A DNA stretch of 36,589 nucleotides, from positions 1 through 36,589 of the forward strand of contig JAJTEN010000021.1 of assembly GCA_021298155.1 (NCBI GenBank), given 5' to 3'. This DNA comes from Sphingobacteriales bacterium. Its GTDB lineage: Bacteria; Bacteroidota; Bacteroidia; UKL13-3. A program made the position numbers and the translations under genes. Positions within the stretch are counted from its first letter, which is position 1. Each line of letters begins with the position of its first letter. The notes under the pieces are model-generated. The model was not told the origin of the DNA. It was given only the letters and a program-made list of their open reading frames with translations, and did not search any database. Positions 27,122-36,531 of the stretch are shown here, piece by piece.

Positions 27122-28768
27122 ATGAATCTCGCTCAGCGCCTACATATTGTTGGTTGTATGCTATTTGTTTGGTACAGCTGCATGGTAATTTTTCCTCAAA
27201 TTACCCTGTTAATTGGACTAAAATTTAGTTGGATTCAATGCATTGGTAGCAACCTCTGTTTTATATGGATTTGGCTTTTAATGCAAAGAAATTTTTTTTT
27301 AATTTCTGATTTCAAGCAGACTGGTTTTTTATTCGGCATAGGAATCTTGATCATCTATTTCTGCCTATGGTATGCAAATAACATTCTAGATAGCTCTTTT
27401 GATGGCAATTGGTATCATTTAGATGCCATACACTTACTCAACAAAGGTTGGAACCCAGTGTATGGCAGTTTACAAGAAATGGAAACCTCTTTTTCTTACC
27501 AATACTTAACCCATTTCCCAAAAGGAGCTTGGTTGTTTGGAGCCAATGTATTAGCTTTTAGCGGCGAAGCAGAACTAGGCAAAGCCAGCACCATCATTCT
27601 TTCATTCAGTTTGTTTTTCATAGGCACACACGCGATAAAAGAAACGTTTCAATTAAGTATCTATACCAGCCTCCTGATGGGCTTGCTTTTGGCCTCTAAT
27701 CCCATTCTACTTTTAAACTTTGGAAATCATTATGCCGACGGACAATTAGGCGCATTACTGAGTATTGGAATGCTTTTTTGTTTGCAATATATCGTTACAG
27801 GTGAGTGGTTTTACAGTTTACTCGGACTCTCTTCATTTTCCCTGTTAGCGAATACAAAATTTAATGGAACCGCCTATGCGCTGCTATTTACTGCCGGCTT
27901 TTTATTTTATTTATACCAATTCAAATCTCACGCAATTAAAAAAGTAGTAGGGATAGGATTAGTTTGGATTTTTATTAGCTTTATTCTATTAGGCTTCAAT
28001 CCATTTGTTACCAATTATTTAGAAAAAGGAAATCCCTTTTACCCGCTCAATACAGGCACACAATCTGTTTTTAATGTGGCACATAATTACCCTGCAAATT
28101 TTATTGAAATGAACCGATTTGAAAAATTTATGGCTAGTTTATATGCGCAACCAGATTGGGCAATTCAACCAAAATCAAGTTCAATAAAAAAGTTATTTAG
28201 ACCTATTTCATTTGAATCTTACAGCTATGGGAATAGCAATTTAGCCGGATTTGGGCCCATTCTACCCGAACTGTTGCTTTTTATTCTGCCACTTGGTTTA
28301 TGGATTATAATACAACTCAATTATACAGTTAAACAAGGGATTATTTATTTTATCGGACTCATCCTATTGAGTATTTTTATTAACCCAGAATCATGGGTAA
28401 TGCGTTATGTTCCTCAGTTCTGGCTGATCCCAATCTTATGTATTATTTTACTCATACAACACAAAAAAACCTACTTTATTGGCTTATTAACCGCAATACT
28501 ATTGCTTTTTGGAAATTGCCTATTGGCTTATCATTACTTAAAAAAATGCCAAGTTCATACCAAAGAATTAATTAACCAGGTTGAGCTGGTAAGACATAGT
28601 AAAGGGCATTTTATGTTTGATGGAGGATGGTCTAAACCCTTTCAATACAGGATAGAAAAATTGGGTCTAGACCTTAGTAAACAAGAAAAACTAAATAGTG
28701 AAGACAGCCTAGTAAAACCTTTTACTGGAGGTTTGGGCGCATATTTTAAGAAAAGAACTAACAAATAA
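27122..28768 (+). CDS. Polytopic membrane protein, putative GT-C-like glycosyltransferase
   Basis: 548 residues from the ATG at 27122; a TTG at 27104 would add six polar residues and overlap the predicted promoter. About 12 membrane segments are followed by a soluble C-terminal tail of about 65 residues. The first long loop carries FDGNWYHLDAIHLLNKGWNPVYG (from about residue 99), with an acidic residue before a YHL.AI motif, as in the LIC_10190-type protein at 22542 (DYHLQAI). Later loops hold QPDWAIQPK and SNLAGFGPI. No family can be named with certainty, but topology and context suggest a GT-C fold using a lipid-linked donor, or a related transporter. It follows divergent epimerase genes and precedes tdh by 39 bases. 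Confidence 0.65.
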   Translation: MNLAQRLHIVGCMLFVWYSCMVIFPQITLLIGLKFSWIQCIGSNLCFIWIWLLMQRNFFLISDFKQTGFLFGIGILIIYFCLWYANNILDSSFDGNWYHLDAIHLLNKGWNPVYGSLQEMETSFSYQYLTHFPKGAWLFGANVLAFSGEAELGKASTIILSFSLFFIGTHAIKETFQLSIYTSLLMGLLLASNPILLLNFGNHYADGQLGALLSIGMLFCLQYIVTGEWFYSLLGLSSFSLLANTKFNGTAYALLFTAGFLFYLYQFKSHAIKKVVGIGLVWIFISFILLGFNPFVTNYLEKGNPFYPLNTGTQSVFNVAHNYPANFIEMNRFEKFMASLYAQPDWAIQPKSSSIKKLFRPISFESYSYGNSNLAGFGPILPELLLFILPLGLWIIIQLNYTVKQGIIYFIGLILLSIFINPESWVMRYVPQFWLIPILCIILLIQHKKTYFIGLLTAILLLFGNCLLAYHYLKKCQVHTKELINQVELVRHSKGHFMFDGGWSKPFQYRIEKLGLDLSKQEKLNSEDSLVKPFTGGLGAYFKKRTNK

Positions 28769-28807
28769 TAAAAGAATTTGATAATTTCGACGCATTCAAA
28801 TACACCT

Positions 28808-29752
28808 ATGTCTACGGAAAGAATATTAATCATTGGCTCAAATGGCCAAATTGGGCTAGAGTTAGCCGAAAATTTAAGAAAATCTTATGGGTCAGATAAT
28901 GTGATCTGCAGCGATGTGCGCAGATTAGATAATCAGATCGAACCCTTTGAATCATTAGATATTTTGGATCAAACCAAATTATATGAAATTGTAAAAAAAT
29001 ACCAAATCACCCAAGTATATTTATTAGCAGCTCTGCTAAGTGCCACTGCAGAAAAAAATCCGAAATTTGCATGGGATTTAAACATGAATGGCTTGTTTCA
29101 TGTATTAGACTTAGCTAAAGAGGGTATTATCAAGAAAATTTATTGGCCTAGTTCAATAGCCGTATTTGGTCCAACTACGCCAAGAATTCACACACCGCAA
29201 TACACGGTAATGGAACCTAATACCATTTATGGCATTAGTAAACAAGCTGGAGAACGGTATTGTGAGTATTACCATCAAAAACACGGCGTTGATGTACGCA
29301 GTATTCGCTACCCTGGACTCATTGGATGGAAGAGTGCACCTGGCGGTGGCACTACTGATTATGCGGTTCACATATACCATGAAGCACTAAAGAATAAATC
29401 ATATGAATGTTTCCTAAGTGCCGAAACAGCATTACCAATGATGTATATGCCAGATGCCATTAGAGCAACCATTGAATTAATGGAGGCACCTGCAGAAAAA
29501 GTTAAAATTAGAAGTAGTTATAATTTAGGAGGTATAAGTTTTAATCCGGAAGAAATTGCAGCTAGCATTAGAAAGCATATTCCATCCTTTACAATGAGCT
29601 ACAATCCAGATTTTAGACAAGCTATCGCAGATAGTTGGCCACAAAGCATAGACGATACAGAGGCAAGAAATCATTGGGGTTGGAAGCCTGAATTTGATTT
29701 GGATGCCATGACCCAAGAAATGTTAACGAATATACAGTCTTCTCATCTGTAA
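28808..29752 (+). CDS. L-threonine 3-dehydrogenase, NAD-dependent epimerase type
   Basis: 314 residues from the ATG at 28808 (MSTERILIIGSNGQIG); a TTG start 30 bases upstream would add a non-homologous extension. An SDR that oxidises L-threonine to 2-amino-3-oxobutyrate, of the short type found in Flavobacterium frigidimaris and animals rather than the zinc type of E. coli. NAD loop GSNGQIG (10-16); active-site Ser115/Ser116 (WPSSIAVFGP) with Tyr141-Lys145 (YGISK); the diagnostic RYPGLIGWKSAPGGGTTDYAV block (167-187). Its product is the substrate of Kbl (2220-3410). The same ATAATTTCG element (28781-28789) precedes both genes at nearly the same distance from the ATG. It ends at a perfect bidirectional terminator shared with prmA. 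Confidence 0.93.
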   Translation: MSTERILIIGSNGQIGLELAENLRKSYGSDNVICSDVRRLDNQIEPFESLDILDQTKLYEIVKKYQITQVYLLAALLSATAEKNPKFAWDLNMNGLFHVLDLAKEGIIKKIYWPSSIAVFGPTTPRIHTPQYTVMEPNTIYGISKQAGERYCEYYHQKHGVDVRSIRYPGLIGWKSAPGGGTTDYAVHIYHEALKNKSYECFLSAETALPMMYMPDAIRATIELMEAPAEKVKIRSSYNLGGISFNPEEIAASIRKHIPSFTMSYNPDFRQAIADSWPQSIDDTEARNHWGWKPEFDLDAMTQEMLTNIQSSHL

Positions 29753-29778
29753 TTTTTGTGTAATTAATAGCTCTTAGA

Positions 29779-29829
29779 CCAAATAAAAATGGAGTTTAAT
29801 TATTTACATTAAACTCCATTTTTATTTGG
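29779..29829. terminator. Bidirectional terminator between tdh and prmA, overlapping the prmA stop codon
   Basis: A perfect 22-bp inverted repeat (29779-29800 with 29808-29829) and 7-base loop, with A/T tracts on both sides of the GC core, so it can work on either strand. The arm at 29808-29829 contains the last two codons and the stop of prmA (29822). Confidence 0.92.
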
Positions 29830-30646
29830 TAAATAAGGCAGCGCACCAATTATTTTGCTCCGTGCTTCCTTTGAAAACAAAACCATAAGATTGCGCTTTT
29901 TCCTGCAAATCAAATAAATCTGTAATGTAAAATCCAGAGATTAATAAACTGCCTTCTACTTTCAAAAAAGAAAAGAGCGCATCAAAACTATCCATTAAAA
30001 TATTGCGATTGATATTAGCTAATATTACATCAAACTCTTGTATGGGTACAGCCGTTAAATCACCCGATATAAACTGAATTGGTTCCGTATTATTTAAAGC
30101 TATATTCTCTAAAATATTTTCTGCAGCCCAAGTATCTATATCATTTGCCACTATCTGTGTTGCGCCTAATTTTGCAGCTAAAATAGCTAATATGCCTGTA
30201 CCACTTCCGTAATCAAAAACACGGGTATCTTGCAAGTCCATTCCCAACATTAATTGCATAATAGTATAGGTAGTTTCATGGTGACCCGTACCAAAAGATG
30301 TTTTGGGTTGAATAATAATTTCAATGGGAAATGTAGGATCAGGATTATGAAATGGGGCGCGAATGTGTAATTGATCTTCAATGCAAACTGGCTCAAAACT
30401 AGATTCCCATGCTGCATTCCAATTTTGTTGAGCTACCCTAGAAATTTCAATAGCGTGGCTAGGTATAGTATATCGTTGTAAAATCTCTTCTAGGGCATCC
30501 TTATTAAAATCAGATTCTATCAAATAGGCCTCAAATCCAGATTCATTTTCCATAAAACCCTCAAAATTCACTTCAGCCAATTCAGCAATCAACATATCTG
30601 TTAAGTCTGAAGCACATGTGATTTTGCATAAAATATAATATGACAT
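29822..30646 (-). CDS. prmA: Ribosomal protein L11 methyltransferase
   Basis: 274 residues. It methylates lysines of ribosomal protein L11 using S-adenosylmethionine. An N-terminal substrate-recognition domain (about 1-80) precedes a Rossmann methyltransferase domain. The PrmA-specific PKTSFGTGHHETT (114-126) is present; motif I is VFDYGSGTGILAILAAKLG (143-161), with NDID (168-171) after it and VILANINRNIL (208-218) as the NPP-like motif IV. Length matches Bacteroidota PrmA. Nothing is missing. Its end lies in the shared terminator stem. It diverges from the sensor-kinase gene with 38 bases between starts. Confidence 0.95.
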   Translation of the reverse strand: MSYYILCKITCASDLTDMLIAELAEVNFEGFMENESGFEAYLIESDFNKDALEEILQRYTIPSHAIEISRVAQQNWNAAWESSFEPVCIEDQLHIRAPFHNPDPTFPIEIIIQPKTSFGTGHHETTYTIMQLMLGMDLQDTRVFDYGSGTGILAILAAKLGATQIVANDIDTWAAENILENIALNNTEPIQFISGDLTAVPIQEFDVILANINRNILMDSFDALFSFLKVEGSLLISGFYITDLFDLQEKAQSYGFVFKGSTEQNNWCAALFTK

Positions 30647-30684
30647 TTATTATTTAATATTTATATTGGTAAAAATTTAAACCC

Positions 30685-33666
30685 TTGCGCACAAAAATAC
30701 TCTTAATTCTTTCAATTATTTTTTTGGGCAATGAAATATTTGCGCAAAAACTAAGCTTTGAGCATATTAATGAACAGAAAGGTTTAAATCAGATTAACAT
30801 TCTTTCTTTAAACCAAGGACCCAATCATTACATATGGATTGGCACCTATTTTGGAATAGTTAGGTATGATGGCTATGAATTTGAAAAAGTAATTGAATTA
30901 GATGGAAATATTGAAGAATCAGCCATCCTTTCCATGAGTAATAATACTAATCAAGTTATCGCATTAAATAATCAATGTTTGTATGCTTTTGATAAAAATA
31001 CACTGGCACACACCCGAATTCCCTTTCCAAAAAACTTAATTAGTAAACCTAAAAAAGTTATTGCCTTGCGGAATTGCATTTTAATTTCGGCAGAAAATGG
31101 CTTATGGCGTGCAGAAATGGGGAAAGATTTCTTTGAAAATATTCATGCAGGATCTCCTGTTACTGATATACAAAAATTACAATCAGGAAAAGTTGTTTAT
31201 AGCAATGCTGAAGGTTTTCATATCTATTATCCATTTATTAATAAACATATTCAAGTCCATCATAAACCAGCCTCTTTAATTAAGCATTTTTGGATAGGTG
31301 AAAATCAAGATATCGCTTGGTTGGAGGCAGATAACGAATTCTATTTAGGAAATTTAGCCAACAAAAATATCATAATAAAAAAATCCTTTGAAATAGATAA
31401 AATACCCTCAAGTACAGAGATTACAAAATATAAAAACAATTACTACATTGGAACAAGGAAAGGGTTACTTTCAGTAACAGAGCGCGGTACCTGGAGTTAT
31501 TTAAATCATAACGAAGAAGAATCCTATTCCTTATCTCAAGATTTCATAAGTTGTATGTTGGTTGACAATACCAATAATTTTTGGGTTGGAACAGAGTTAG
31601 GTGGACTAAATTTGCATCATCCTAATCGCTATGTATTTCCGGTTGTATCTCATTTAAAAGATACGAAAATGAAAAAGTGCAAAGAAATCTTATCTTTCGC
31701 AGAAACGCGCAAAGGTGATATACTATTTCAAAATACGCTAGGCGGAATTGGGGTATTTGACCCAAATACAATTCAAATAAAAAAATGGATTAAAACAGGG
31801 TTCATTGGAAATTGCATAATAGAAAAAACAAACTCACTAAATGATTTTTTAATTGGTACGCCAGAGGGTTTATATGAATATGATCACAACACTGAAACAA
31901 TTAATTTTATTAGCACCAAGAATAAAGTTAAACCCTTTGAAAGTGACATAAAACATATATTATCCATGGGAAACAATACCTATTGGATGGGCGGTTCAGA
32001 TGGTCTATTTTTATTTAATGCAAAAACGAAGAACATTCTCAAATATTTTAGCATTTCTAATTCAAATTTAGGTTCTAGTAATGTCAGAAATATTTGTTTA
32101 AAAAACCCTAATGAGTTATTGATCTCTACCACCAAAGGCTTGTATATACTGAATATTTCAAAGAATAGTTTTACACTTATTCCATTAAGTACAGACAAAA
32201 AAGAGCCCATGATTTCTTCCTGCAAAATAGACTCACATGGAAATATTTGGGTAGGAACAGCCGGTAAAGGATTATTTATATTACATCCAACAGGTAAAAA
32301 AACGCATTTACATTTAAATGAGGGGCTACCTAATTTGCAAATTTACGCGCTTATTTTCAACCAATCTGAGTCAGAATGCTGGGTTTCAACAAATAATGGC
32401 TTGTCTTGTATTAGTACAAAAGATTATTCAATTAAAAATTACTTTAGTTATGACGGCTTGCAAGGAAGTGAATTTTTTGAATCCTCGGTATTAAAATCAA
32501 AAAATGGTTACTTATACTTTGGCGGTGCAGCTGGCTTCAATTTTTTTGATCCAAATAAAATTGTTGTAGAAAAACAAACCTGCAGAATTGCATTAAAGGG
32601 AATTTCCGTTTTTAATAAGAAGTTACCCTTTCAAACCTATTACAATATCCCTAGCTCACAAAATTATCTTTCATTCGATTTTACAGCCCTAGATTTTAAC
32701 ACAAGTGGCAGCCACACTTATTATTGTAAAATTGAAGGAATTGATACTGGATTTAATCAAATAGGAAATAGCAGATCTGCCAGTTTCAGACAATTATTAC
32801 CCGGTGAGTATGAATTCAAAGTAAAAGCGGTAAACCTAAATGGTAATATTACGAGTAACATTGCGAGTATACCTTTTTCAATTACCCCTAGATACTACCA
32901 AACCTACTGGTTTAAGATACTCTCAAGCATACTAATTGCTTCCCTAATGGCATGGATTGTTTATCAAAGAACTCAAAAAGCTATCAATGAGGAGAAAGAA
33001 AAGGGGATTCAAAATAATTTAATTGCCCAGTTGGAATTAAAAGCATTGCGTGCGCAAATGAATCCACACTTTATTTTTAATTCATTAAATTCAATTCAAT
33101 ATTTTGTAATTAATAAAGAAAAAAACGAAGCTGCAAAATATTTGAGCAAATTTGCCAAACTGATTCGAATGATTTTAGATAGTTCTGAGCAATCTTTTGT
33201 AACTATTAGTGATAAAGTAGAATTCTTAAACTTGTATACCGACCTAGAAGCCTTACGACTAAACAATTCATTTTCAACAGAGTATTGGGTAGACCCATTG
33301 TTAGACCAGAATATTTTAATTCCAACATTACTTATTCAACCCCATGTAGAAAATGCCATTTGGCACGGATTACAGTATAAAGATGGGGAAAAGAAATTAA
33401 GCATTAAGTTTTTGTACCTTCATGAAAATATGCTTCAAGTAGCAATTGAAGATAATGGAATCGGGAGAGCGGCTGCCATAGAATTGAAAAATCAAAAAAC
33501 AAGTGTACATCAATCGAAGGGTTTTAAATTAAGTGAGGATAGAATTAACAGCTTAAAAAAACTATTTGGATCGAATCCAAAAATTGAAATAATCGACTTA
33601 TTTAATGAAAATAATTTAGCTTGCGGAACAAAGGTGATCATTAACATACCAATTATACATGGATAA
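30685..33666 (+). CDS. Reg_prop sensor histidine kinase, LytS type
   Basis: 993 residues from a TTG at 30685, which gives a good signal peptide (RTKILLILSIIFLGNEIFAQK). Residues about 25-620 are Reg_prop propeller repeats (WIGTYFGIVRYDG, YWMGGSDGLFLFN, IWVGTAGKGLFIL, CWVSTNNGLSCI). Residues about 650-730 are a Y_Y_Y domain ending in LPGEYEFKVKAVN, and residues about 742-760 a membrane helix. The cytoplasmic part is a LytS-type His_kinase: ALRAQMNPHFIFNSLNSIQYF with phospho-His795, then a HATPase domain with HVENAIWHG and EDNGIGRAAA. It senses a periplasmic signal and should phosphorylate the LytTR regulator that overlaps it by 8 bases. The input ligand is unknown. Confidence 0.92.
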   Translation: MRTKILLILSIIFLGNEIFAQKLSFEHINEQKGLNQINILSLNQGPNHYIWIGTYFGIVRYDGYEFEKVIELDGNIEESAILSMSNNTNQVIALNNQCLYAFDKNTLAHTRIPFPKNLISKPKKVIALRNCILISAENGLWRAEMGKDFFENIHAGSPVTDIQKLQSGKVVYSNAEGFHIYYPFINKHIQVHHKPASLIKHFWIGENQDIAWLEADNEFYLGNLANKNIIIKKSFEIDKIPSSTEITKYKNNYYIGTRKGLLSVTERGTWSYLNHNEEESYSLSQDFISCMLVDNTNNFWVGTELGGLNLHHPNRYVFPVVSHLKDTKMKKCKEILSFAETRKGDILFQNTLGGIGVFDPNTIQIKKWIKTGFIGNCIIEKTNSLNDFLIGTPEGLYEYDHNTETINFISTKNKVKPFESDIKHILSMGNNTYWMGGSDGLFLFNAKTKNILKYFSISNSNLGSSNVRNICLKNPNELLISTTKGLYILNISKNSFTLIPLSTDKKEPMISSCKIDSHGNIWVGTAGKGLFILHPTGKKTHLHLNEGLPNLQIYALIFNQSESECWVSTNNGLSCISTKDYSIKNYFSYDGLQGSEFFESSVLKSKNGYLYFGGAAGFNFFDPNKIVVEKQTCRIALKGISVFNKKLPFQTYYNIPSSQNYLSFDFTALDFNTSGSHTYYCKIEGIDTGFNQIGNSRSASFRQLLPGEYEFKVKAVNLNGNITSNIASIPFSITPRYYQTYWFKILSSILIASLMAWIVYQRTQKAINEEKEKGIQNNLIAQLELKALRAQMNPHFIFNSLNSIQYFVINKEKNEAAKYLSKFAKLIRMILDSSEQSFVTISDKVEFLNLYTDLEALRLNNSFSTEYWVDPLLDQNILIPTLLIQPHVENAIWHGLQYKDGEKKLSIKFLYLHENMLQVAIEDNGIGRAAAIELKNQKTSVHQSKGFKLSEDRINSLKKLFGSNPKIEIIDLFNENNLACGTKVIINIPIIHG

Positions 33667-34435
33667 CACAATAAAAACACTAATTGTTGAAGATGAAGAA
33701 AAAGGAAGAAGTGTGCTTAAAGCCATGTTGCATGAGATCCCTGAGGTAAATTTGGTGGGTGAGTCGCCTAATGTTGAAGATGCTATTCTTAAAATTCAAT
33801 TACACAACCCAGATTTAGTTCTATTAGACATTGAAATGCCATATAAAAATGGTTTTGACTTATTAGCCGCACTTCCGCAAAGAACCTTTGATGTAATTTT
33901 TACCACAGCTTATGATTCCTATGCGATAAAGGCAATTAAATTTAGTGCTGTAGATTATTTACTAAAACCAATTGACCAAGAAGAACTCAAAATTGCCATA
34001 GAAAAAACAGCTGAAAAGCGAAAAAAAATACAACATGAACCGCAAGCGCAAATCACTAATTTATTAGAAAACTTAAAGGCAATAAATAAACATAACTTTA
34101 AATTAGCTCTACCAACATCTACAGGTTCCATATATATACCAGTGGATGAAATTATAAGATGTGAAAGCGATACAAATTATACTAAATTCTATTTTAAAAA
34201 TGATGAGCGTCCTACTTTAGTATCCAAAACCTTAAAGGACTATGAAGAGTTGCTCACCGATTTTGGATTTTGTAGAGTCCACCACTCTCACCTCATCAAT
34301 TTAAAATTTATTAGGGAGTACATTAAAGGAGATGGTGGCACTATTATAATGTTTGATGGTACTGAGGTTGAGGTATCTAGAAGAAAAAAAGAAATTTTCC
34401 AGAAAGCGCTCGAAAAATTCACTACAATTCTATAA
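33659..34435 (+). CDS. LytTR-family response regulator
   Basis: 258 residues. The receiver domain (about 5-118) is complete: acidic pair Glu11-Asp12, phospho-Asp57 (LVLLDIEMP), Thr82/83 and Lys103 (LLKPI). The LytTR DNA-binding domain covers about 155-255: IPVDEIIRCESDTNYTKFY, VSKTLKDYEELL, FCRVHHSHLINLKFI. Its ATG lies inside the last codons of the kinase gene (8-base overlap), so the two are translationally coupled and form a pair. This is the AlgR/AgrA-like regulator class; targets are unknown. A 27-codon membrane-peptide gene follows 85 bases downstream, and then the shared terminator. Confidence 0.95.
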   Translation: MDNTIKTLIVEDEEKGRSVLKAMLHEIPEVNLVGESPNVEDAILKIQLHNPDLVLLDIEMPYKNGFDLLAALPQRTFDVIFTTAYDSYAIKAIKFSAVDYLLKPIDQEELKIAIEKTAEKRKKIQHEPQAQITNLLENLKAINKHNFKLALPTSTGSIYIPVDEIIRCESDTNYTKFYFKNDERPTLVSKTLKDYEELLTDFGFCRVHHSHLINLKFIREYIKGDGGTIIMFDGTEVEVSRRKKEIFQKALEKFTTIL

Positions 34436-34520
34436 GTTCCTACCACATAAACAATGAAACCGACCACTTGCTTAATTTTGATCGGGAGCTTAACTATTTT
34501 ATAGCACCTTTGAAGGGACT

Positions 34521-34604
34521 ATGAAAGCAAAGAAAATTGCCCTACTATCGTTTGTTATGTTTGTATGTATTTTAGTCTTCATCCAATTAATGATGAAATG
34601 GTAA
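34521..34604 (+). CDS. Small single-span membrane protein (27 residues)
   Basis: An ATG-to-TAA frame of 27 codons. Three lysines at positions 2, 4 and 5, then a long hydrophobic run from Ile6 to about Met25 (IALLSFVMFVCILVFIQLMM), and a Lys-Trp end. This is the classical pattern of a bacterial small membrane protein with the N-terminus inside. It sits between the LytTR gene and the bidirectional terminator, 85 bases after the regulator's stop. It could be cotranscribed with the two-component pair or come from its own weak promoter (TTTTG at 34476-34480, CACCTTTG at 34505-34512). It is not recognised as any named family. Confidence 0.5.
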   Translation: MKAKKIALLSFVMFVCILVFIQLMMKW

Positions 34605-34672
34605 AAAACGCCCTGCTGAAGCCTTAGAGTCTTACGTTCTACCCTTAATAGTCTAAGCTCATTTACCCCATT

Positions 34673-34709
34673 AAAAAAGCCTCATTAATTGAATTAATGA
34701 GGCTTTTTT
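34673..34709. terminator. Bidirectional terminator between the LytTR unit and the ABC-F gene
   Basis: A 12-bp inverted repeat (34679-34690 with 34692-34703) flanked by A6 on the left and T6 on the right. It is 18 bases past the ABC-F stop on the minus strand and follows the small-protein gene on the plus strand. Confidence 0.92.
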
Positions 34710-34727
34710 ATTTCTAACAAGCATTAT

Positions 34728-36347
<1,620 letters not shown>

Positions 36348-36367
36348 TCAATATTTTTAAAAGTTGT

Positions 36368-36375
36368 CAAAGGTA
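36368..36375 (-). promoter_or_regulatory. Candidate -7 box for the ABC-F gene
   Basis: TACCTTTG is an exact TAnnTTTG match lying 20 bases before the ABC-F ATG and downstream of the small-RNA terminator, so the ABC-F gene need not depend on readthrough. The -33 element is weak: 21 bases upstream the sequence is TTATG. Confidence 0.45.
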
Positions 36376-36399
36376 ATTATTTCTTGAGATGAATGGCAT

Positions 36400-36429
36400 A
36401 AAAAAACGGGGCCAGTTACCTGGACCCCG
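36400..36429 (-). terminator. Rho-independent terminator of the small RNA
   Basis: CGGGG + CCAG pairs with CTGG + CCCCG (36407-36415 with 36420-36429, one bulged base, loop TTAC on the plus strand), followed on the minus strand by seven T (36400-36406). The hairpin begins right after a GGCTAAAG segment that can pair with hairpin 1 of the same transcript. Confidence 0.9.
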
Positions 36430-36527
36430 CTTTAGCCTATGAAACAAATTGCATTCTACCCCTAGATGCAATTATCTTTATGTAAATTTAGCAAATGCTA
36501 AACACAAATAATTTTTATCTATCTTAC
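36400..36527 (-). ncRNA. Candidate structured small RNA, about 128 nt, upstream of the ABC-F gene
   Basis: A non-coding stretch between a promoter (36532-36561) and a terminator (36400-36429) on the minus strand. It can fold as three hairpins. Hairpin 1 is TTTAGCA/TGCTAAA (36487-36493 with 36496-36502). Hairpin 2 is an 8-bp AATTGCAT/ATGCAATT stem (36447-36454 with 36466-36473), extended by CTA/TAG around a loop that is GGGG in the RNA. Hairpin 3 is the terminator. Only a five-codon frame (36437-36454, MQFVS) begins inside it, with its ATG in the hairpin 2 stem. I do not recognise a named RNA family; it is not SRP, tmRNA or tRNA. It could be a trans-acting sRNA or, less likely, an attenuator leader. 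Confidence 0.6.
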
Positions 36528-36531
36528 CAAA

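Noticed and set aside
30685-34435. SusR-type hybrid two-component system of a polysaccharide-utilisation locus
   Set aside because: The Reg_prop sensor is followed by a separate LytTR regulator with no AraC-type domain, and no susC/susD genes are near.
34612-34656. Weak inverted repeat CTTAGA ... TCTAAG downstream of the small-protein gene
   Set aside because: Only 6 bp with a loop of more than 20 bases and no T-run; the strong terminator at 34673-34709 explains the 3' end.
36400-36527. SRP RNA, tmRNA, tRNA or CRISPR tracrRNA
   Set aside because: No SRP apical loop, no tRNA-like acceptor or T-arm, no repeats and no cas genes in the window.
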